Below are positions 46,311 to 54,791 of a stretch of DNA of 64,000 bases, piece after piece. Positions within the stretch are counted from its first letter, which is position 1. Each line of letters starts with the position of its first letter. Origin of the DNA: Hymenobacter terricola (GTDB taxonomy: Bacteria > Bacteroidota > Bacteroidia > Cytophagales > Hymenobacteraceae); assembly GCF_017921975.2 (NCBI RefSeq), contig NZ_JAGEMO020000007.1:124001-188000 (forward strand). Reading direction: 5' to 3'. A program made the translations under genes and the position numbers. A model generated the notes under the pieces. The model searched no databases. It saw only the letters and a list, made by a program, of their open reading frames with translations, and had not been told where the DNA came from.

Positions 46311-48089
46311 CTATTTCAGCCTGATTTCCGCCACGCTGCACCCCTGCGGCACCATCGGGAAGATGTTATTCTCCTTGGCCACCATAATATCCAGCAGAAA
46401 GGAGCCGGGGTGCGCCAGCATCTTTTGCAGCGCGGGCTGTAGTTCTTCCCGCGCCTCCACGCGCTGGCCGGGGATGCGGTAGCCGCTGGCTACGGTCACG
46501 TAATCAGGGCTTTGGATATCCACAAACGAGTAGCGGCGGGTGTGAAACAGCTCCTGCCACTGCCGCACCATGCCCAGGAAGCGGTTGTTGAGGATGATAA
46601 TTTTCACGTCGACCCCGGTTTGCATGATGGTGCCCAGCTCCTGGATGGTCATCTGCACGCCGCCGTCGCCGATGATGGCCACCACCGGCCGCTGCGGCGC
46701 GCCAAACTTGGCCCCGATGGCGGCCGGCAGCGCAAAGCCCATCGTACCCAGCCCGCCACTGGTGATGTTGCTGCGGGTGTGGTTGAACCGGGCGTAGCGG
46801 CAGGCCACCATCTGGTGCTGGCCCACGTCGGTCACGATGATGGCCTCGCCCTGGGTCAGCTCGTTAAGTTGCTGGATGACTTCGCCCATCGTCAGCTCCT
46901 CGCCGGTCGGGAACAGCTCGTCGTTTATCACGGCGGCCACTTCCTCGGCCATGTGGTCGCGGAAGCGCTGGTGCCATTCAGGGTGCGTTTTGGGCTCGAC
47001 GAGGGCGGTGAGCAGCGGCAGGGTTTCGCGGCAGTCGCCCCACACGGGCACGGTGGCGGCCACGTTTTTGTCGATTTCGGTGGGGTCGATGTCGAGGTGA
47101 ATGACCTTCGCCTGGCGGGCGTACTTATCGAGGCGGCCCGTTACCCGGTCGTCGAAGCGCATGCCGATGGCGATAAGCACGTCACACTCGTTGGTGAGCA
47201 CATTGGGGCCGTAGTTGCCGTGCATGCCCAGCATGCCCACGTTCAGCGGATGGTCGGTGGGCAGCGCGCCCGCCCCAAGGATGGTCCAGGCCGCCGGGAT
47301 GCCGCTTTTCTCAATAAAAGCCTTGAACTCCCGCTCGGCCGCGCCCAGCACCACGCCCTGGCCCCAGAGCACAAACGGCCGCCGGGCCTGGTTGATGAGC
47401 GCCGCCGCTTCCCGCAGGTACTCGGGGCGCACGATGGGCACCGGGCGGTAGCTCCTAATGTGCGTGCACGGCGCGTAGGATGCGAAATGGAAGGCCTGCT
47501 GCTGGGCGTTTTTGGTGATATCAATCAGCACCGGACCGGGCCGGCCGCTGCGCGCGATGTAGAACGCCTTGGCCAGCGCCTCAGGGATTTCCTCGGCCTT
47601 GGTCACCTGGTAGTTCCACTTCGTAACCGGCGTGGTGATGTTGATAATATCGGTTTCCTGGAAGGCATCGGTGCCCAGCAAATGCGCGAACACCTGCCCC
47701 GTGATGCAGACCAGCGGCGTGCTGTCAATCAGCGCATCGGCCAGGCCGGTGACCAGATTGGTCGCGCCCGGCCCGCTGGTGGCAAACACCACGCCCACTC
47801 TGCCCGACGCCCGCGCATAGCCCTGCGCCGCGTGGATGCCGCCCTGCTCATGCCGCACCAGCACATGGTTCAGCTGCTCCTTGAAGTCGTAGAGCGCATC
47901 GTAAATCGGGATGATGGCCCCGCCGGGATAGCCGAAAATCGTGTCCACGCCCTCGGCCAGCAGGATGTTCAGCACGGCCGTGGCCCCGGTGGAATTGGGC
48001 GCAGGGGCAGTTTCTTCCGTAGCTGCTGGAGCAGCAGAAACAGTGGTTTCCGGCTCGGCAAGGGCAGTTGTTGGCTCGTTGGTTAACAT
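46311..48089 (-). CDS. ilvB: Acetolactate synthase large subunit IlvB
   Basis: A 592-residue thiamine-diphosphate enzyme that condenses pyruvate with pyruvate or 2-oxobutanoate. An Ala/Thr/Pro-rich N-terminal tail of about 30 residues precedes the conserved start. FGYPGGAIIPIYDAL and VRHEQGGIHAAQGYA carry the catalytic glutamate; the central FAD/Rossmann domain follows; the ThDP-Mg motif is GDGGVQMTIQELGT ... ILNN. It lies between ilvD and ilvN in the operon. Confidence 0.96.
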   Translation of the reverse strand: MLTNEPTTALAEPETTVSAAPAATEETAPAPNSTGATAVLNILLAEGVDTIFGYPGGAIIPIYDALYDFKEQLNHVLVRHEQGGIHAAQGYARASGRVGVVFATSGPGATNLVTGLADALIDSTPLVCITGQVFAHLLGTDAFQETDIINITTPVTKWNYQVTKAEEIPEALAKAFYIARSGRPGPVLIDITKNAQQQAFHFASYAPCTHIRSYRPVPIVRPEYLREAAALINQARRPFVLWGQGVVLGAAEREFKAFIEKSGIPAAWTILGAGALPTDHPLNVGMLGMHGNYGPNVLTNECDVLIAIGMRFDDRVTGRLDKYARQAKVIHLDIDPTEIDKNVAATVPVWGDCRETLPLLTALVEPKTHPEWHQRFRDHMAEEVAAVINDELFPTGEELTMGEVIQQLNELTQGEAIIVTDVGQHQMVACRYARFNHTRSNITSGGLGTMGFALPAAIGAKFGAPQRPVVAIIGDGGVQMTIQELGTIMQTGVDVKIIILNNRFLGMVRQWQELFHTRRYSFVDIQSPDYVTVASGYRIPGQRVEAREELQPALQKMLAHPGSFLLDIMVAKENNIFPMVPQGCSVAEIRLK

Positions 48090-48125
48090 GGCTTTGAGCT
48101 AATAATTCGGTGGAATGGCGCACCC

Positions 48126-48253
48126 GTCAACTTCAGCCCCTGCCCCCCTCTCCAAAAAAGAGGGGGCACCAGTTTAGCGCAGATGCGAGGTTCTTAGAAG
48201 GGCATTTCCGGTGCTCCCTCTTTTTTGGAGAGGGGGTCAGGGGGAGAGGTTGA
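48126..48253. repeat. Palindromic repeat, family D (CCCCCTCTCCAAAAAAGAGGG), overlapping the 3' end of ilvD
   Basis: Imperfect arms of about 45 bp (48126-48169 and 48209-48253), both containing CCCTCTCCAAAAAAGAGG in opposite orientation. The last five codons of ilvD (VNLSP and stop) lie in the right arm. A smaller copy is at 58395-58447. Confidence 0.8.
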
Positions 48254-49964
48254 CGTGGGCTGCGGCCGGAACCGCCACCGGTTCCTCCTCCAGTAAATCG
48301 GTGATGCAGCCGTGACTGGCGTCGCTCACGGTGCGGATGTATTTGAGCAGCACGCCCTGGCTGACGCTGGGACGCGGGCGCTGCCACTGGCGGCGGCGCA
48401 GCTCCAGCAGTGCGGGGTCCAGCTGGATATCGATGGTGTTGGCGGCGGCATCGAGGATAATCCAGTCGCCGTTTTCAACCAGCGCGATGCCTCCGCCGTC
48501 ATACGCCTCGGGGCAGACATGGCCCACTACGAAGCCGTGGGTGCCGCCCGAAAAGCGCCCGTCCGTAATCAGGGCCACCTTATCGCCCAGCCCGGCCCCG
48601 ATGATGGCCGACGTGGGCTTGAGCATTTCGGGCATGCCCGGCCCGCCCTTCGGCCCCACGTAGCGAATCACAACCACCTCGCCGGCCTTGATTTTGCCGG
48701 CGGTGATGCCCTCGTTCAGCGCTTCTTCCGAGTCGAACACATTGGCCGGGCCTTCGAAGCGCAGGCCTTCCTTGCCCGTGATTTTGGCCACCGCGCCTTT
48801 GGAGGCGAGGTTGCCGTAGAGAATCTGGATGTGGCCGTCGGCCTTGATGGGATTGTCCAGCGGGCGCAGCAAATCCTGTTCCGCGCCCAGCGGCTTGATA
48901 TCGGCGAGGTTTTCGGCCAGGGTCTGGCCGGTCACGGTCAGCAGGTCGCCGCGCAGCAGGCCCGCATCCAGCAGGGTACGCATCACGGCGGGCACGCCGC
49001 CCAGGGCCGACAGGTCCTCCATGAGGTACCGGCCGCTGGGCTTGAGGTCGGCCAGCACCGGCACGCGGTTGCTCACGGCCTGGAAATCCTCCATGGTGAG
49101 GTGCACGCCGGCCGCGTGGGCAATGGCGATGAGGTGCAGCACGGCATTGGTGGAGCCGCCCAGCACCGTCACCACCACCAGCGCGTTCTCGAACGCCGCC
49201 CGCACCAGAATGTCGCGGGGCTTGATGTCGCGCTCCAATAAAAGCCGCAGGTAGGCCCCCGCGTCCAGGCACTCCTGGTTTTTCTCCACGCTCACGGCGG
49301 GCAGCGACGACGAAAACGGTACGCTCATGCCCAGCGCCTCGATGGCGGCGGCCATGGTATTGGCCGTGTACATGCCGCCGCAGGCCCCCGGCCCAGGACA
49401 GGCATTGTGGATGATGCCGCTGTAGTCCTCGTCCGAAATCTGCCCCTGCAGCTTCTTCCCATACGCCTCAAAACACGACACGATGTTGAGCTGCTGCCCC
49501 TTGAACGTGCCGCCCTTGATGGTGCCGCCGTACACCATGAGCGAGGGCCGGTTGAGCCGCGCCATGGCGATGAGCGCGCCGGGCATGTTTTTGTCGCAGC
49601 CCACCACGGTGGCCAGGGCGTCGTAGTTGTGCGCGCCCGCCATGGCCTCAATCGAGTCGGCGATAATCTCGCGCGACACCAGCGAAAACCGCATCCCCGG
49701 CGTGCCGTTGGTGATGCCGTCGCTCACCCCGATGGTGTTGAAGCGCAGCCCCACCAGCCCCTGGGCCTGCACCCCGATTTTCACGCCGTCGGCCAGCGCG
49801 TCCAGGTGCATGTTGCAAGTGTTGCCCTCAAAGCCCGTGGAGCAGATGCCCACGAACGGCTTACGCAAATCCGCATCCGACAAGCCCGAACCGATGAGCA
49901 TGGCCTGCGAGGCCGGCAAGCTGTCGTCCTGGGTGTAGATGCGGCTGTATTTATTGAGAATCAT
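48237..49964 (-). CDS. ilvD: Dihydroxy-acid dehydratase IlvD
   Basis: An iron-sulfur dehydratase that makes the 2-oxo acids of valine and isoleucine. 575 residues from the ATG at 49964 ([14 protein letters not shown]). Cluster cysteines lie in [16 protein letters not shown] and [12 protein letters not shown]. The C-terminal active-site region contains [16 protein letters not shown]. The final residues VNLSP are encoded by a palindromic repeat, so the natural C terminus was probably altered without loss of the catalytic core. It lies between ilvE and ilvB. Confidence 0.95.
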   Translation of the reverse strand: MILNKYSRIYTQDDSLPASQAMLIGSGLSDADLRKPFVGICSTGFEGNTCNMHLDALADGVKIGVQAQGLVGLRFNTIGVSDGITNGTPGMRFSLVSREIIADSIEAMAGAHNYDALATVVGCDKNMPGALIAMARLNRPSLMVYGGTIKGGTFKGQQLNIVSCFEAYGKKLQGQISDEDYSGIIHNACPGPGACGGMYTANTMAAAIEALGMSVPFSSSLPAVSVEKNQECLDAGAYLRLLLERDIKPRDILVRAAFENALVVVTVLGGSTNAVLHLIAIAHAAGVHLTMEDFQAVSNRVPVLADLKPSGRYLMEDLSALGGVPAVMRTLLDAGLLRGDLLTVTGQTLAENLADIKPLGAEQDLLRPLDNPIKADGHIQILYGNLASKGAVAKITGKEGLRFEGPANVFDSEEALNEGITAGKIKAGEVVVIRYVGPKGGPGMPEMLKPTSAIIGAGLGDKVALITDGRFSGGTHGFVVGHVCPEAYDGGGIALVENGDWIILDAAANTIDIQLDPALLELRRRQWQRPRPSVSQGVLLKYIRTVSDASHGCITDLLEEEPVAVPAAAHVNLSP

Positions 49965-49993
49965 GGCAGGATTTGGGGTGGATTGGAAATCGT

Positions 49994-50104
49994 ATGTCAT
50001 GCTGAGCTTGTCGAAGCATCTCTACTGCTCAACTAATCGATGCCATTGCAACGAAGCGGTAGCGATGCTTCGCTGTGCGGACGCCAGATGAGCATGACGT
50101 TCTT
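49994..50104. repeat. Palindromic repeat, family A, with asymmetric right arm
   Basis: The left arm is a standard unit (GTCATGCTGAGCTTGTCGAAG...). The right arm has an inserted variant GTGCGGACGCCAGATGAGCA that is shared, inverted, with the copy at 51187-51294. It lies between ilvE and ilvD. Confidence 0.82.
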
Positions 50105-50117
50105 TTATGTCGTTCAG

Positions 50118-51005
50118 CTAGGCGTTTTGCGCCACCAGCGCGCCCGTCACCAGCGCCCGGTAGCGCTCACCCAGCCGGGCCCCCAGCGTCTCGGAAAAAG
50201 GCACGTTGAACTCCAGCTCATCGATGGCCGCAATGCCCACGACTTCGGCGGCCGTGCCGGTATAGAAGGCCCCGGTGGCACCTTGCAGCTCATCGGGCGT
50301 GAAAAACTTTTCGGTGACGCTGATGCCGGCCTCGCGGGCCAGGTCAATAATCGTGTTGCGGGTGATGCCGCGCAGGATGCTCCCGGCGGGAGCGGTGAAC
50401 AGCTCCCCGTTTTTCTCAAAGAAGAAGTTGGCACCCGGGCCTTCGGCCACATAGCCGTTCATGTCCAGCAACAGGGCTTCGTCGAAGCCGCGACCCTTGG
50501 CTTCAGAGCTGGCAATGATGGAGTTGACGTAGTGGCCCGAAACTTTGGCCTCGATGGGCACGGCCTTGGGATTAGGGCGCTGGTAGGGCGAGATGCTGAG
50601 GCGCAGGCTCTGGTCGCCGAGGTACTTGCCCCAGTCCCAGACGGCGATGAGCAGGTTGCTGCTGCTGGCGCATTTCAGGGTCATGTTGGGCGTGCCGGCA
50701 TACACCAGCGGGCGGATGTAGGCGTCGGCGAGGCCGTTTTTCTCCAGCAATTGGTAGGTAATATCGGTCAGCTCTTCCACCGAGTAGGCGAAGGGCAGGC
50801 CGATGCTCTGACACGAATACTGCAGCCGCTCGAAATGCTCGCGGGCCTTGAAAATCTGGGTACCAGCCGGCGTGGCATAGGACCGGATGCCCTCAAAAAC
50901 GGCATAGCCATAGTGCAGCGACTGCGCATAAGCGCCCACCTGGGCCGCCTCAGCTTTCACAAACTCGCCGTCAACGAAGGCGAGGGTATCGGGATTGAAA
51001 TACAT
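50118..51005 (-). CDS. ilvE: Branched-chain amino acid aminotransferase IlvE
   Basis: A class IV PLP aminotransferase (295 residues), the last step for Val, Leu and Ile. YAQSLHYGYAVFEGIRSY is the N-terminal signature; the PLP lysine is in EAKVSGHYVNS; EGPGANFFFEKNG and SILRGITRNTIIDLA follow, as in IlvE. It is the first structural gene after the attenuator-like leader and is followed by ilvD. Confidence 0.95.
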   Translation of the reverse strand: MYFNPDTLAFVDGEFVKAEAAQVGAYAQSLHYGYAVFEGIRSYATPAGTQIFKAREHFERLQYSCQSIGLPFAYSVEELTDITYQLLEKNGLADAYIRPLVYAGTPNMTLKCASSSNLLIAVWDWGKYLGDQSLRLSISPYQRPNPKAVPIEAKVSGHYVNSIIASSEAKGRGFDEALLLDMNGYVAEGPGANFFFEKNGELFTAPAGSILRGITRNTIIDLAREAGISVTEKFFTPDELQGATGAFYTGTAAEVVGIAAIDELEFNVPFSETLGARLGERYRALVTGALVAQNA

Positions 51006-51041
51006 GCTTGCTTAAAACTTGAAAGAGAAGAGAGTATATCT

Positions 51042-51080
51042 AAAAAAGCCTTCCTGAGCGCGGAGCTTAGAAAGGCTTTT
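51042..51080 (-). terminator. Attenuator terminator of the ilv operon
   Basis: On the minus strand AAAAGCCTTTC pairs with GGAAGGCTTTT (11 bp, one G-U), with an inner AGC/GCT extension, then TTTTTT. It sits between the leader peptide and ilvE, 37 nt before the ilvE start. A competing pairing is possible: GGAACAGCTT (51093-51102) with AAGCTCC (51062-51068) in the terminator loop, with a 3-nt bulge, which would break the terminator. Confidence 0.8.
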
Positions 51081-51101
51081 GCAGCGTGCAACAAGCTGTT
51101 C

Positions 51102-51161
51102 CTAGGCGCCCGCCAGGCAAGGAGTAATGACCGTAATGACTAGTGTAAAGAGGTTTTTCAT
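51102..51161 (-). CDS. ilv operon leader peptide (19 codons)
   Basis: MKNLFTLVITVITPCLAGA then TAG. Eleven of the 19 codons are Leu (3), Val (2), Ile (2) or Thr (4), the products or precursor of the operon that follows. The stop codon touches the 5' strand of the candidate antiterminator. A ribosome stalled on the Val/Ile/Thr codons would leave that strand free; one reaching the stop would cover it and let the terminator form. The layout, and the PC near the C terminus, recall the enterobacterial ilv leader. A palindromic repeat starts 26 bp upstream, so the promoter lies in or beyond it. Confidence 0.8.
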   Translation of the reverse strand: MKNLFTLVITVITPCLAGA

Positions 51162-51186
51162 GGGTGTCAAAGCGGTGTTAAAACGG

Positions 51187-51294
51187 CATGCTCATCTGGC
51201 GTCCGCAGAGTCAAAGCATCTCGCTCGGGACAGTAAACCAATCGATTGAGTTACTACCACACGCGGGATGCTTCGGCTGCGCTCAGCATGACGG
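51187..51294. repeat. Palindromic repeat, family A, variant arm
   Basis: Left end GCTCATCTGGCGTCCGCAGA is the inverted counterpart of the variant in the copy at 49994-50104; the right end is the standard GGCTGCGCTCAGCATGAC. It lies between leuB and the ilv leader. Confidence 0.82.
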
Positions 51295-51324
51295 CCTCAT
51301 TTGTTTCAATCGGCCAGCATTCAA

Positions 51325-52443
51325 TCAAATAATCGTGCTGATGCCGATTTCCACGTTGTTTTTATTCCATTGCTTCTCGTTGGAATCAGCAATCCAGAAG
51401 GCGATGTAGTTGCCTACTTCCTCGGTGGTATAAGGCGCGGTCGTGTTCAATTCGCGGGTCAGAATGCCGTTGTTTAAGGCCTCGTCCACGGCCTCGCGCA
51501 CCAGGGCGGCTTCCTCGTTCAGCGACAAGTGTTCCAGCAGCAGAGCCACCGACAAAATGGCGGCGATGGGATTGGCAATGCCCTTGCCCTTGGCCTGCGG
51601 GTACGAGCCGTGGATGGGTTCGAACAAGGCCACCTGTTCGCCCACCGAAGCCGAGGGCAGCAGGCCCATGGAGCCGGCAATGACCGAAGCCTCATCCGAT
51701 ATAATATCGCCGAACATATTCTCGGTTAGAATCACGTCGAACTGCGTGGGGTTCAGAATAACCTGCATCGCGGCGTTGTCCACGAAGAGGTAATCCACCG
51801 TCACTTCGGGGTATTGAGCGGCCATTGCACGCACTTCCTCGCGCCAGAGGCGGGAGGTTTCCAGCACGTTGGCTTTGTCGACCAGCGTGAGGTGCCGGCG
51901 GCGACCGGCGGCGGCCTGAAATGCCAGGTGCGCGACGCGGCGGATTTCGTGGCGGCTGTAGGTGCAGTGGTCGTAGGCGCCTTCGCCGTCGGCAGTGCGG
52001 CCCTTTTCGCCGAAGTAAATGCCACCGGTAAGCTCGCGAAAGATGACCATGTCGGTGCCCTGGATGCGCTCCTTTTTCAGGGGCGAATGGGCCAGCAGCA
52101 CGTCGTAGGCCTTCACGGGCCGGATATTGGCGAATAGGCCCAGCTCTTTGCGCAGGCGCAGCAGGCCCTGTTCGGGGCGCACTTTGGCGCTGGGGTCGTT
52201 GTCGTATTTCGGGTCGCCGATGGCGCCGAGCAGTACCGCATCGGCGGCGCGGCAGGCGTCGAGGGTTTCGTCGGGCAACGGGTTGCCGGTCGCGTCGATG
52301 GCGCAGGCGCCCATCAGGTGGGAGCTGAGGCCGAAGCGGTGGTCGAACCGCTCGGCCACGGCCTCCAGCACTTTCACGGCCTGCCGACAGACTTCGGGCC
52401 CGATGCCATCGCCGGGCAACACGGCTATTTTCTTGCTTACCAT
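51325..52443 (-). CDS. leuB: 3-isopropylmalate dehydrogenase LeuB
   Basis: An NAD-dependent oxidative decarboxylase of leucine synthesis (372 residues). KKIAVLPGDGIGPEV is the N-terminal signature, LLGAIGDPKYD and RPEQGLLRLRKEL follow, and the metal-binding ENMFGDIISDEASVI and FEPIHGSYPQAKGKG are conserved. It is the last leu gene, 15 bp after leuD. A few extra residues after the usual end (SNEKQWNKNNVEIGISTII) reach nearly to the repeat element. Confidence 0.95.
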   Translation of the reverse strand: MVSKKIAVLPGDGIGPEVCRQAVKVLEAVAERFDHRFGLSSHLMGACAIDATGNPLPDETLDACRAADAVLLGAIGDPKYDNDPSAKVRPEQGLLRLRKELGLFANIRPVKAYDVLLAHSPLKKERIQGTDMVIFRELTGGIYFGEKGRTADGEGAYDHCTYSRHEIRRVAHLAFQAAAGRRRHLTLVDKANVLETSRLWREEVRAMAAQYPEVTVDYLFVDNAAMQVILNPTQFDVILTENMFGDIISDEASVIAGSMGLLPSASVGEQVALFEPIHGSYPQAKGKGIANPIAAILSVALLLEHLSLNEEAALVREAVDEALNNGILTRELNTTAPYTTEEVGNYIAFWIADSNEKQWNKNNVEIGISTII

Positions 52444-52458
52444 CGTCTTGCTAGTTGC

Positions 52459-53055
52459 TTACCAGGTCCAGGTTCGGTTTGATTCGTAGGCCTCAATGGC
52501 CGGTTTTTGACTCACTAAATAATCAATATCGTCGTAGCCGTTAATCAGGCATTCCTTCTTGTAGGGGTCGATTTCGAAGCCGATAGTAGCGTTGTGGGCC
52601 GGCACATGGAGTGTTTGCTCCGGCAGGTTCACCACGAATTGCGTGTCAGCATCCGCTTCCACCCAGGCGAAAAGCTGGCTCAGTCCGGCATCGGTCACTT
52701 GCAGGGGCAGCAGTCCGGTATTCAGCGCATTGCCCCGGAAAATATCGGCGAAGTAGCTCGAAATCACCACCCGAAAACCGGCGTCGTACAGCGCCCAGGC
52801 AGCGTGCTCCCGGCTGGAGCCGCAGCCGAAATTCTTGCCCGCCAGCAAAATCCGGCCGGCGTAGCGCGGGTCGTTGAGAACGAAGTCGAGCTTCGGCGTT
52901 CCGTCGGCGTTGCAGCGCCAGTCCCGGAATAAATTCTCGCCGAAGCCCTCCCTCGTCGTAGCTTTCAGGAAACGGGCCGGAATAATCTGGTCCGTATCGA
53001 TGTTTTCGAAGGGCAGCGGCACGGCGGCCGAGTGCAGGGTCTGAAACTTTTCCAT
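52459..53055 (-). CDS. leuD: 3-isopropylmalate dehydratase small subunit LeuD
   Basis: The swivel domain of the aconitase-like isomerase (198 residues). [16 protein letters not shown] and [15 protein letters not shown] are the family signatures, and [16 protein letters not shown] follows. It starts 4 bp after leuC and pairs with LeuC in the isomerisation of isopropylmalate. Confidence 0.95.
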   Translation of the reverse strand: MEKFQTLHSAAVPLPFENIDTDQIIPARFLKATTREGFGENLFRDWRCNADGTPKLDFVLNDPRYAGRILLAGKNFGCGSSREHAAWALYDAGFRVVISSYFADIFRGNALNTGLLPLQVTDAGLSQLFAWVEADADTQFVVNLPEQTLHVPAHNATIGFEIDPYKKECLINGYDDIDYLVSQKPAIEAYESNRTWTW

Positions 53056-53059
53056 GGCC

Positions 53060-54454
53060 CTAATTCAAGTACTGCGTGATGTCTACAATGCGCCCCTGCA
53101 CCGCCGTGATGGCCGCCACCAGCGGGCTTGCCAGCAGCGTGCGCGAGCCCGGCCCCTGCCGCCCCTCGAAGTTGCGGTTCGAGGTAGCCACGCAGTAAGC
53201 GCCGGCCGGAATCTTGTCCTCGTTCATGGCCAGGCAGGCGCTGCAACCGGGTTCGCGCAGCTCGAAGCCGGCTTCGGCCAGAATCTTATCCAGCCCTTCG
53301 GCAATAGCCTGCTGCTCCACCTGCTTCGAGCCGGGCACAATGATGGCCTCGACGTGCTGGGCCTTCTGCTTGCCCTGCACGTAAGCCGCCACGGCCCGCA
53401 AATCCTCGATGCGGGAATTGGTGCAGCTGCCGATGAAAACGTAGTTGATTTCCTTACCCAGCAGCGACTCGCCCCGTTGAAAACCCATGTATTGTAGCGA
53501 CTTATCGAAACTTTCGGCTTCGCTGGCGGGCACTTCACTGGGAATGTGGCCGTTCAGCGCGATGCCCATGCCGGGGTTGGTGCCGTAGGTAATCATCGGC
53601 GGGATGGCCGCGGCATCGAAACGGTGCTCGGCATCAAAAACCGTGTCTTTGTCCGAAAACAGCGTTTTCCAATAAGCCACGGCCTGGTCCCAGGCAGCTT
53701 CTTTGGGGGCGTAAGGCCGGCCTTCAACGTAAGCAAACGTCGTTTCATCCGGTGCGATGAGGCCGCCGCGGGCCCCCATTTCGATGCTCATGTTGCAGAC
53801 TGTCATGCGGCCTTCCATGCTGAGGGCGCGCACGGCACTGCCGGCGTATTCCACGAAATAGCCGGTGGCCCCACCCGTGCCGAGCTGCGAAATCACGTAG
53901 AGAATAAGGTCTTTGGCCGTGACGCCGGGTCGTAGTTCGCCGTCTACGGTGATGCGCATGCGCTGGGGGCGGCTGAGCAGCAGGCACTGGGTGGCCATCA
54001 CCTGGGCCACCTGACTGGTGCCGATGCCGAAGGCCACCGCGCCAAACGCGCCGTGCGTGGAGGTGTGGCTGTCGCCGCACACGATGGTGGTGCCGGGCAG
54101 CGTGAGGCCCAGCTCCGGCCCGATAACGTGCACGATGCCCTGGCGGGCGTGGCCCAGGCCGTACAGCTCCACGCCGTATTTGGCGCAGTTAGCAGTCAGC
54201 TTGTCCACCTGCGAGCGGCTCAGCGGCTCCTCGATGGGCAGGTGCTGGTTGCGGGTGGGCACGTTGTGGTCGGCCGTGGCGAGGATGCGCGCCGGGCGGT
54301 ACAGCGGCAGGTCGCGGGCTTCGAGCTCGTCGAACGCCTGCGGGCTGGTCACTTCGTGAATGAGGTGCCGGTCGATATAAATCACGTCGAGGCCGCCCGG
54401 CGCGGTTTTCACCACGTGCGCGTCCCAGATTTTATCGAACAAAGACGTAGCCAT
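53060..54454 (-). CDS. leuC: 3-isopropylmalate dehydratase large subunit LeuC
   Basis: The [4Fe-4S] subunit of isopropylmalate isomerase (464 residues). [37 protein letters not shown], the first cluster cysteine in [15 protein letters not shown] and the other two in [13 protein letters not shown] are all present; [19 protein letters not shown] is near the end. Upstream lie a palindromic repeat and a 59-residue small ORF separating it from leuA. Confidence 0.96.
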   Translation of the reverse strand: MATSLFDKIWDAHVVKTAPGGLDVIYIDRHLIHEVTSPQAFDELEARDLPLYRPARILATADHNVPTRNQHLPIEEPLSRSQVDKLTANCAKYGVELYGLGHARQGIVHVIGPELGLTLPGTTIVCGDSHTSTHGAFGAVAFGIGTSQVAQVMATQCLLLSRPQRMRITVDGELRPGVTAKDLILYVISQLGTGGATGYFVEYAGSAVRALSMEGRMTVCNMSIEMGARGGLIAPDETTFAYVEGRPYAPKEAAWDQAVAYWKTLFSDKDTVFDAEHRFDAAAIPPMITYGTNPGMGIALNGHIPSEVPASEAESFDKSLQYMGFQRGESLLGKEINYVFIGSCTNSRIEDLRAVAAYVQGKQKAQHVEAIIVPGSKQVEQQAIAEGLDKILAEAGFELREPGCSACLAMNEDKIPAGAYCVATSNRNFEGRQGPGSRTLLASPLVAAITAVQGRIVDITQYLN

Positions 54455-54484
54455 TGGGTGGGGTGGATATCGGGGGAAAAGGTG

Positions 54485-54583
54485 AACGTCATGCTGAGCG
54501 TAGCCGAAGCATCTCTACCGCAACCGTCATTCAATTGACTCAACGAAGCGGTAGAGATGCTTCGACAAGCTCAGCATGACCGC
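54485..54583. repeat. Palindromic repeat, family A
   Basis: Arms of about 37 bp start AACGTCATGCTGAGCGTAG and contain GAAGCATCTCTACCGC. It lies between the small ORF and leuC. Confidence 0.88.
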
Positions 54584-54598
54584 CAGTAATCGTTTCGT

Positions 54599-54778
54599 TC
54601 AGAACTCAGAATCGGAGGGTGAATCGGCCCCGTCGGACGGCGCTTGCAGCGTTACGGCCACGGCGTAGCTAATCCAGTCGGCATGGCGCGGGATTTTATT
54701 AGGCTCGCGCTGCTCTTGCTGACTGTTATTTTCGGGGGCGCCGGCCGGGCCGACTGGCTGTTCTTGCGGGATATTCAT
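54599..54778 (-). CDS. Small hypothetical protein (59 residues) inside the leu operon
   Basis: No family recognised. It starts with the ATG 13 bp after the leuA stop and ends just before a palindromic repeat. The protein begins MNIPQEQPVGPAGAPENNSQ and is rich in Gln, Pro, Glu, Asp and Ser at both ends, with a hydrophobic/aromatic middle ADWISYAVAVTL. It has no signal peptide or membrane segment. Position and spacing suggest co-translation with leuA. Coding status is supported by the tight spacing and balanced composition, but not by homology. Confidence 0.6.
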   Translation of the reverse strand: MNIPQEQPVGPAGAPENNSQQEQREPNKIPRHADWISYAVAVTLQAPSDGADSPSDSEF

Positions 54779-54791
54779 ATCGGTACCATAA

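Noticed and set aside
46512..48086. Plus-strand open frame of 524 codons opposite ilvB
   Set aside because: It is antisense to a complete IlvB with all catalytic motifs and has no domain of its own.
42867..54583. CRISPR array
   Set aside because: The repeats are palindromes scattered between genes at kilobase distances, not regularly spaced direct repeats, and there are no cas genes.
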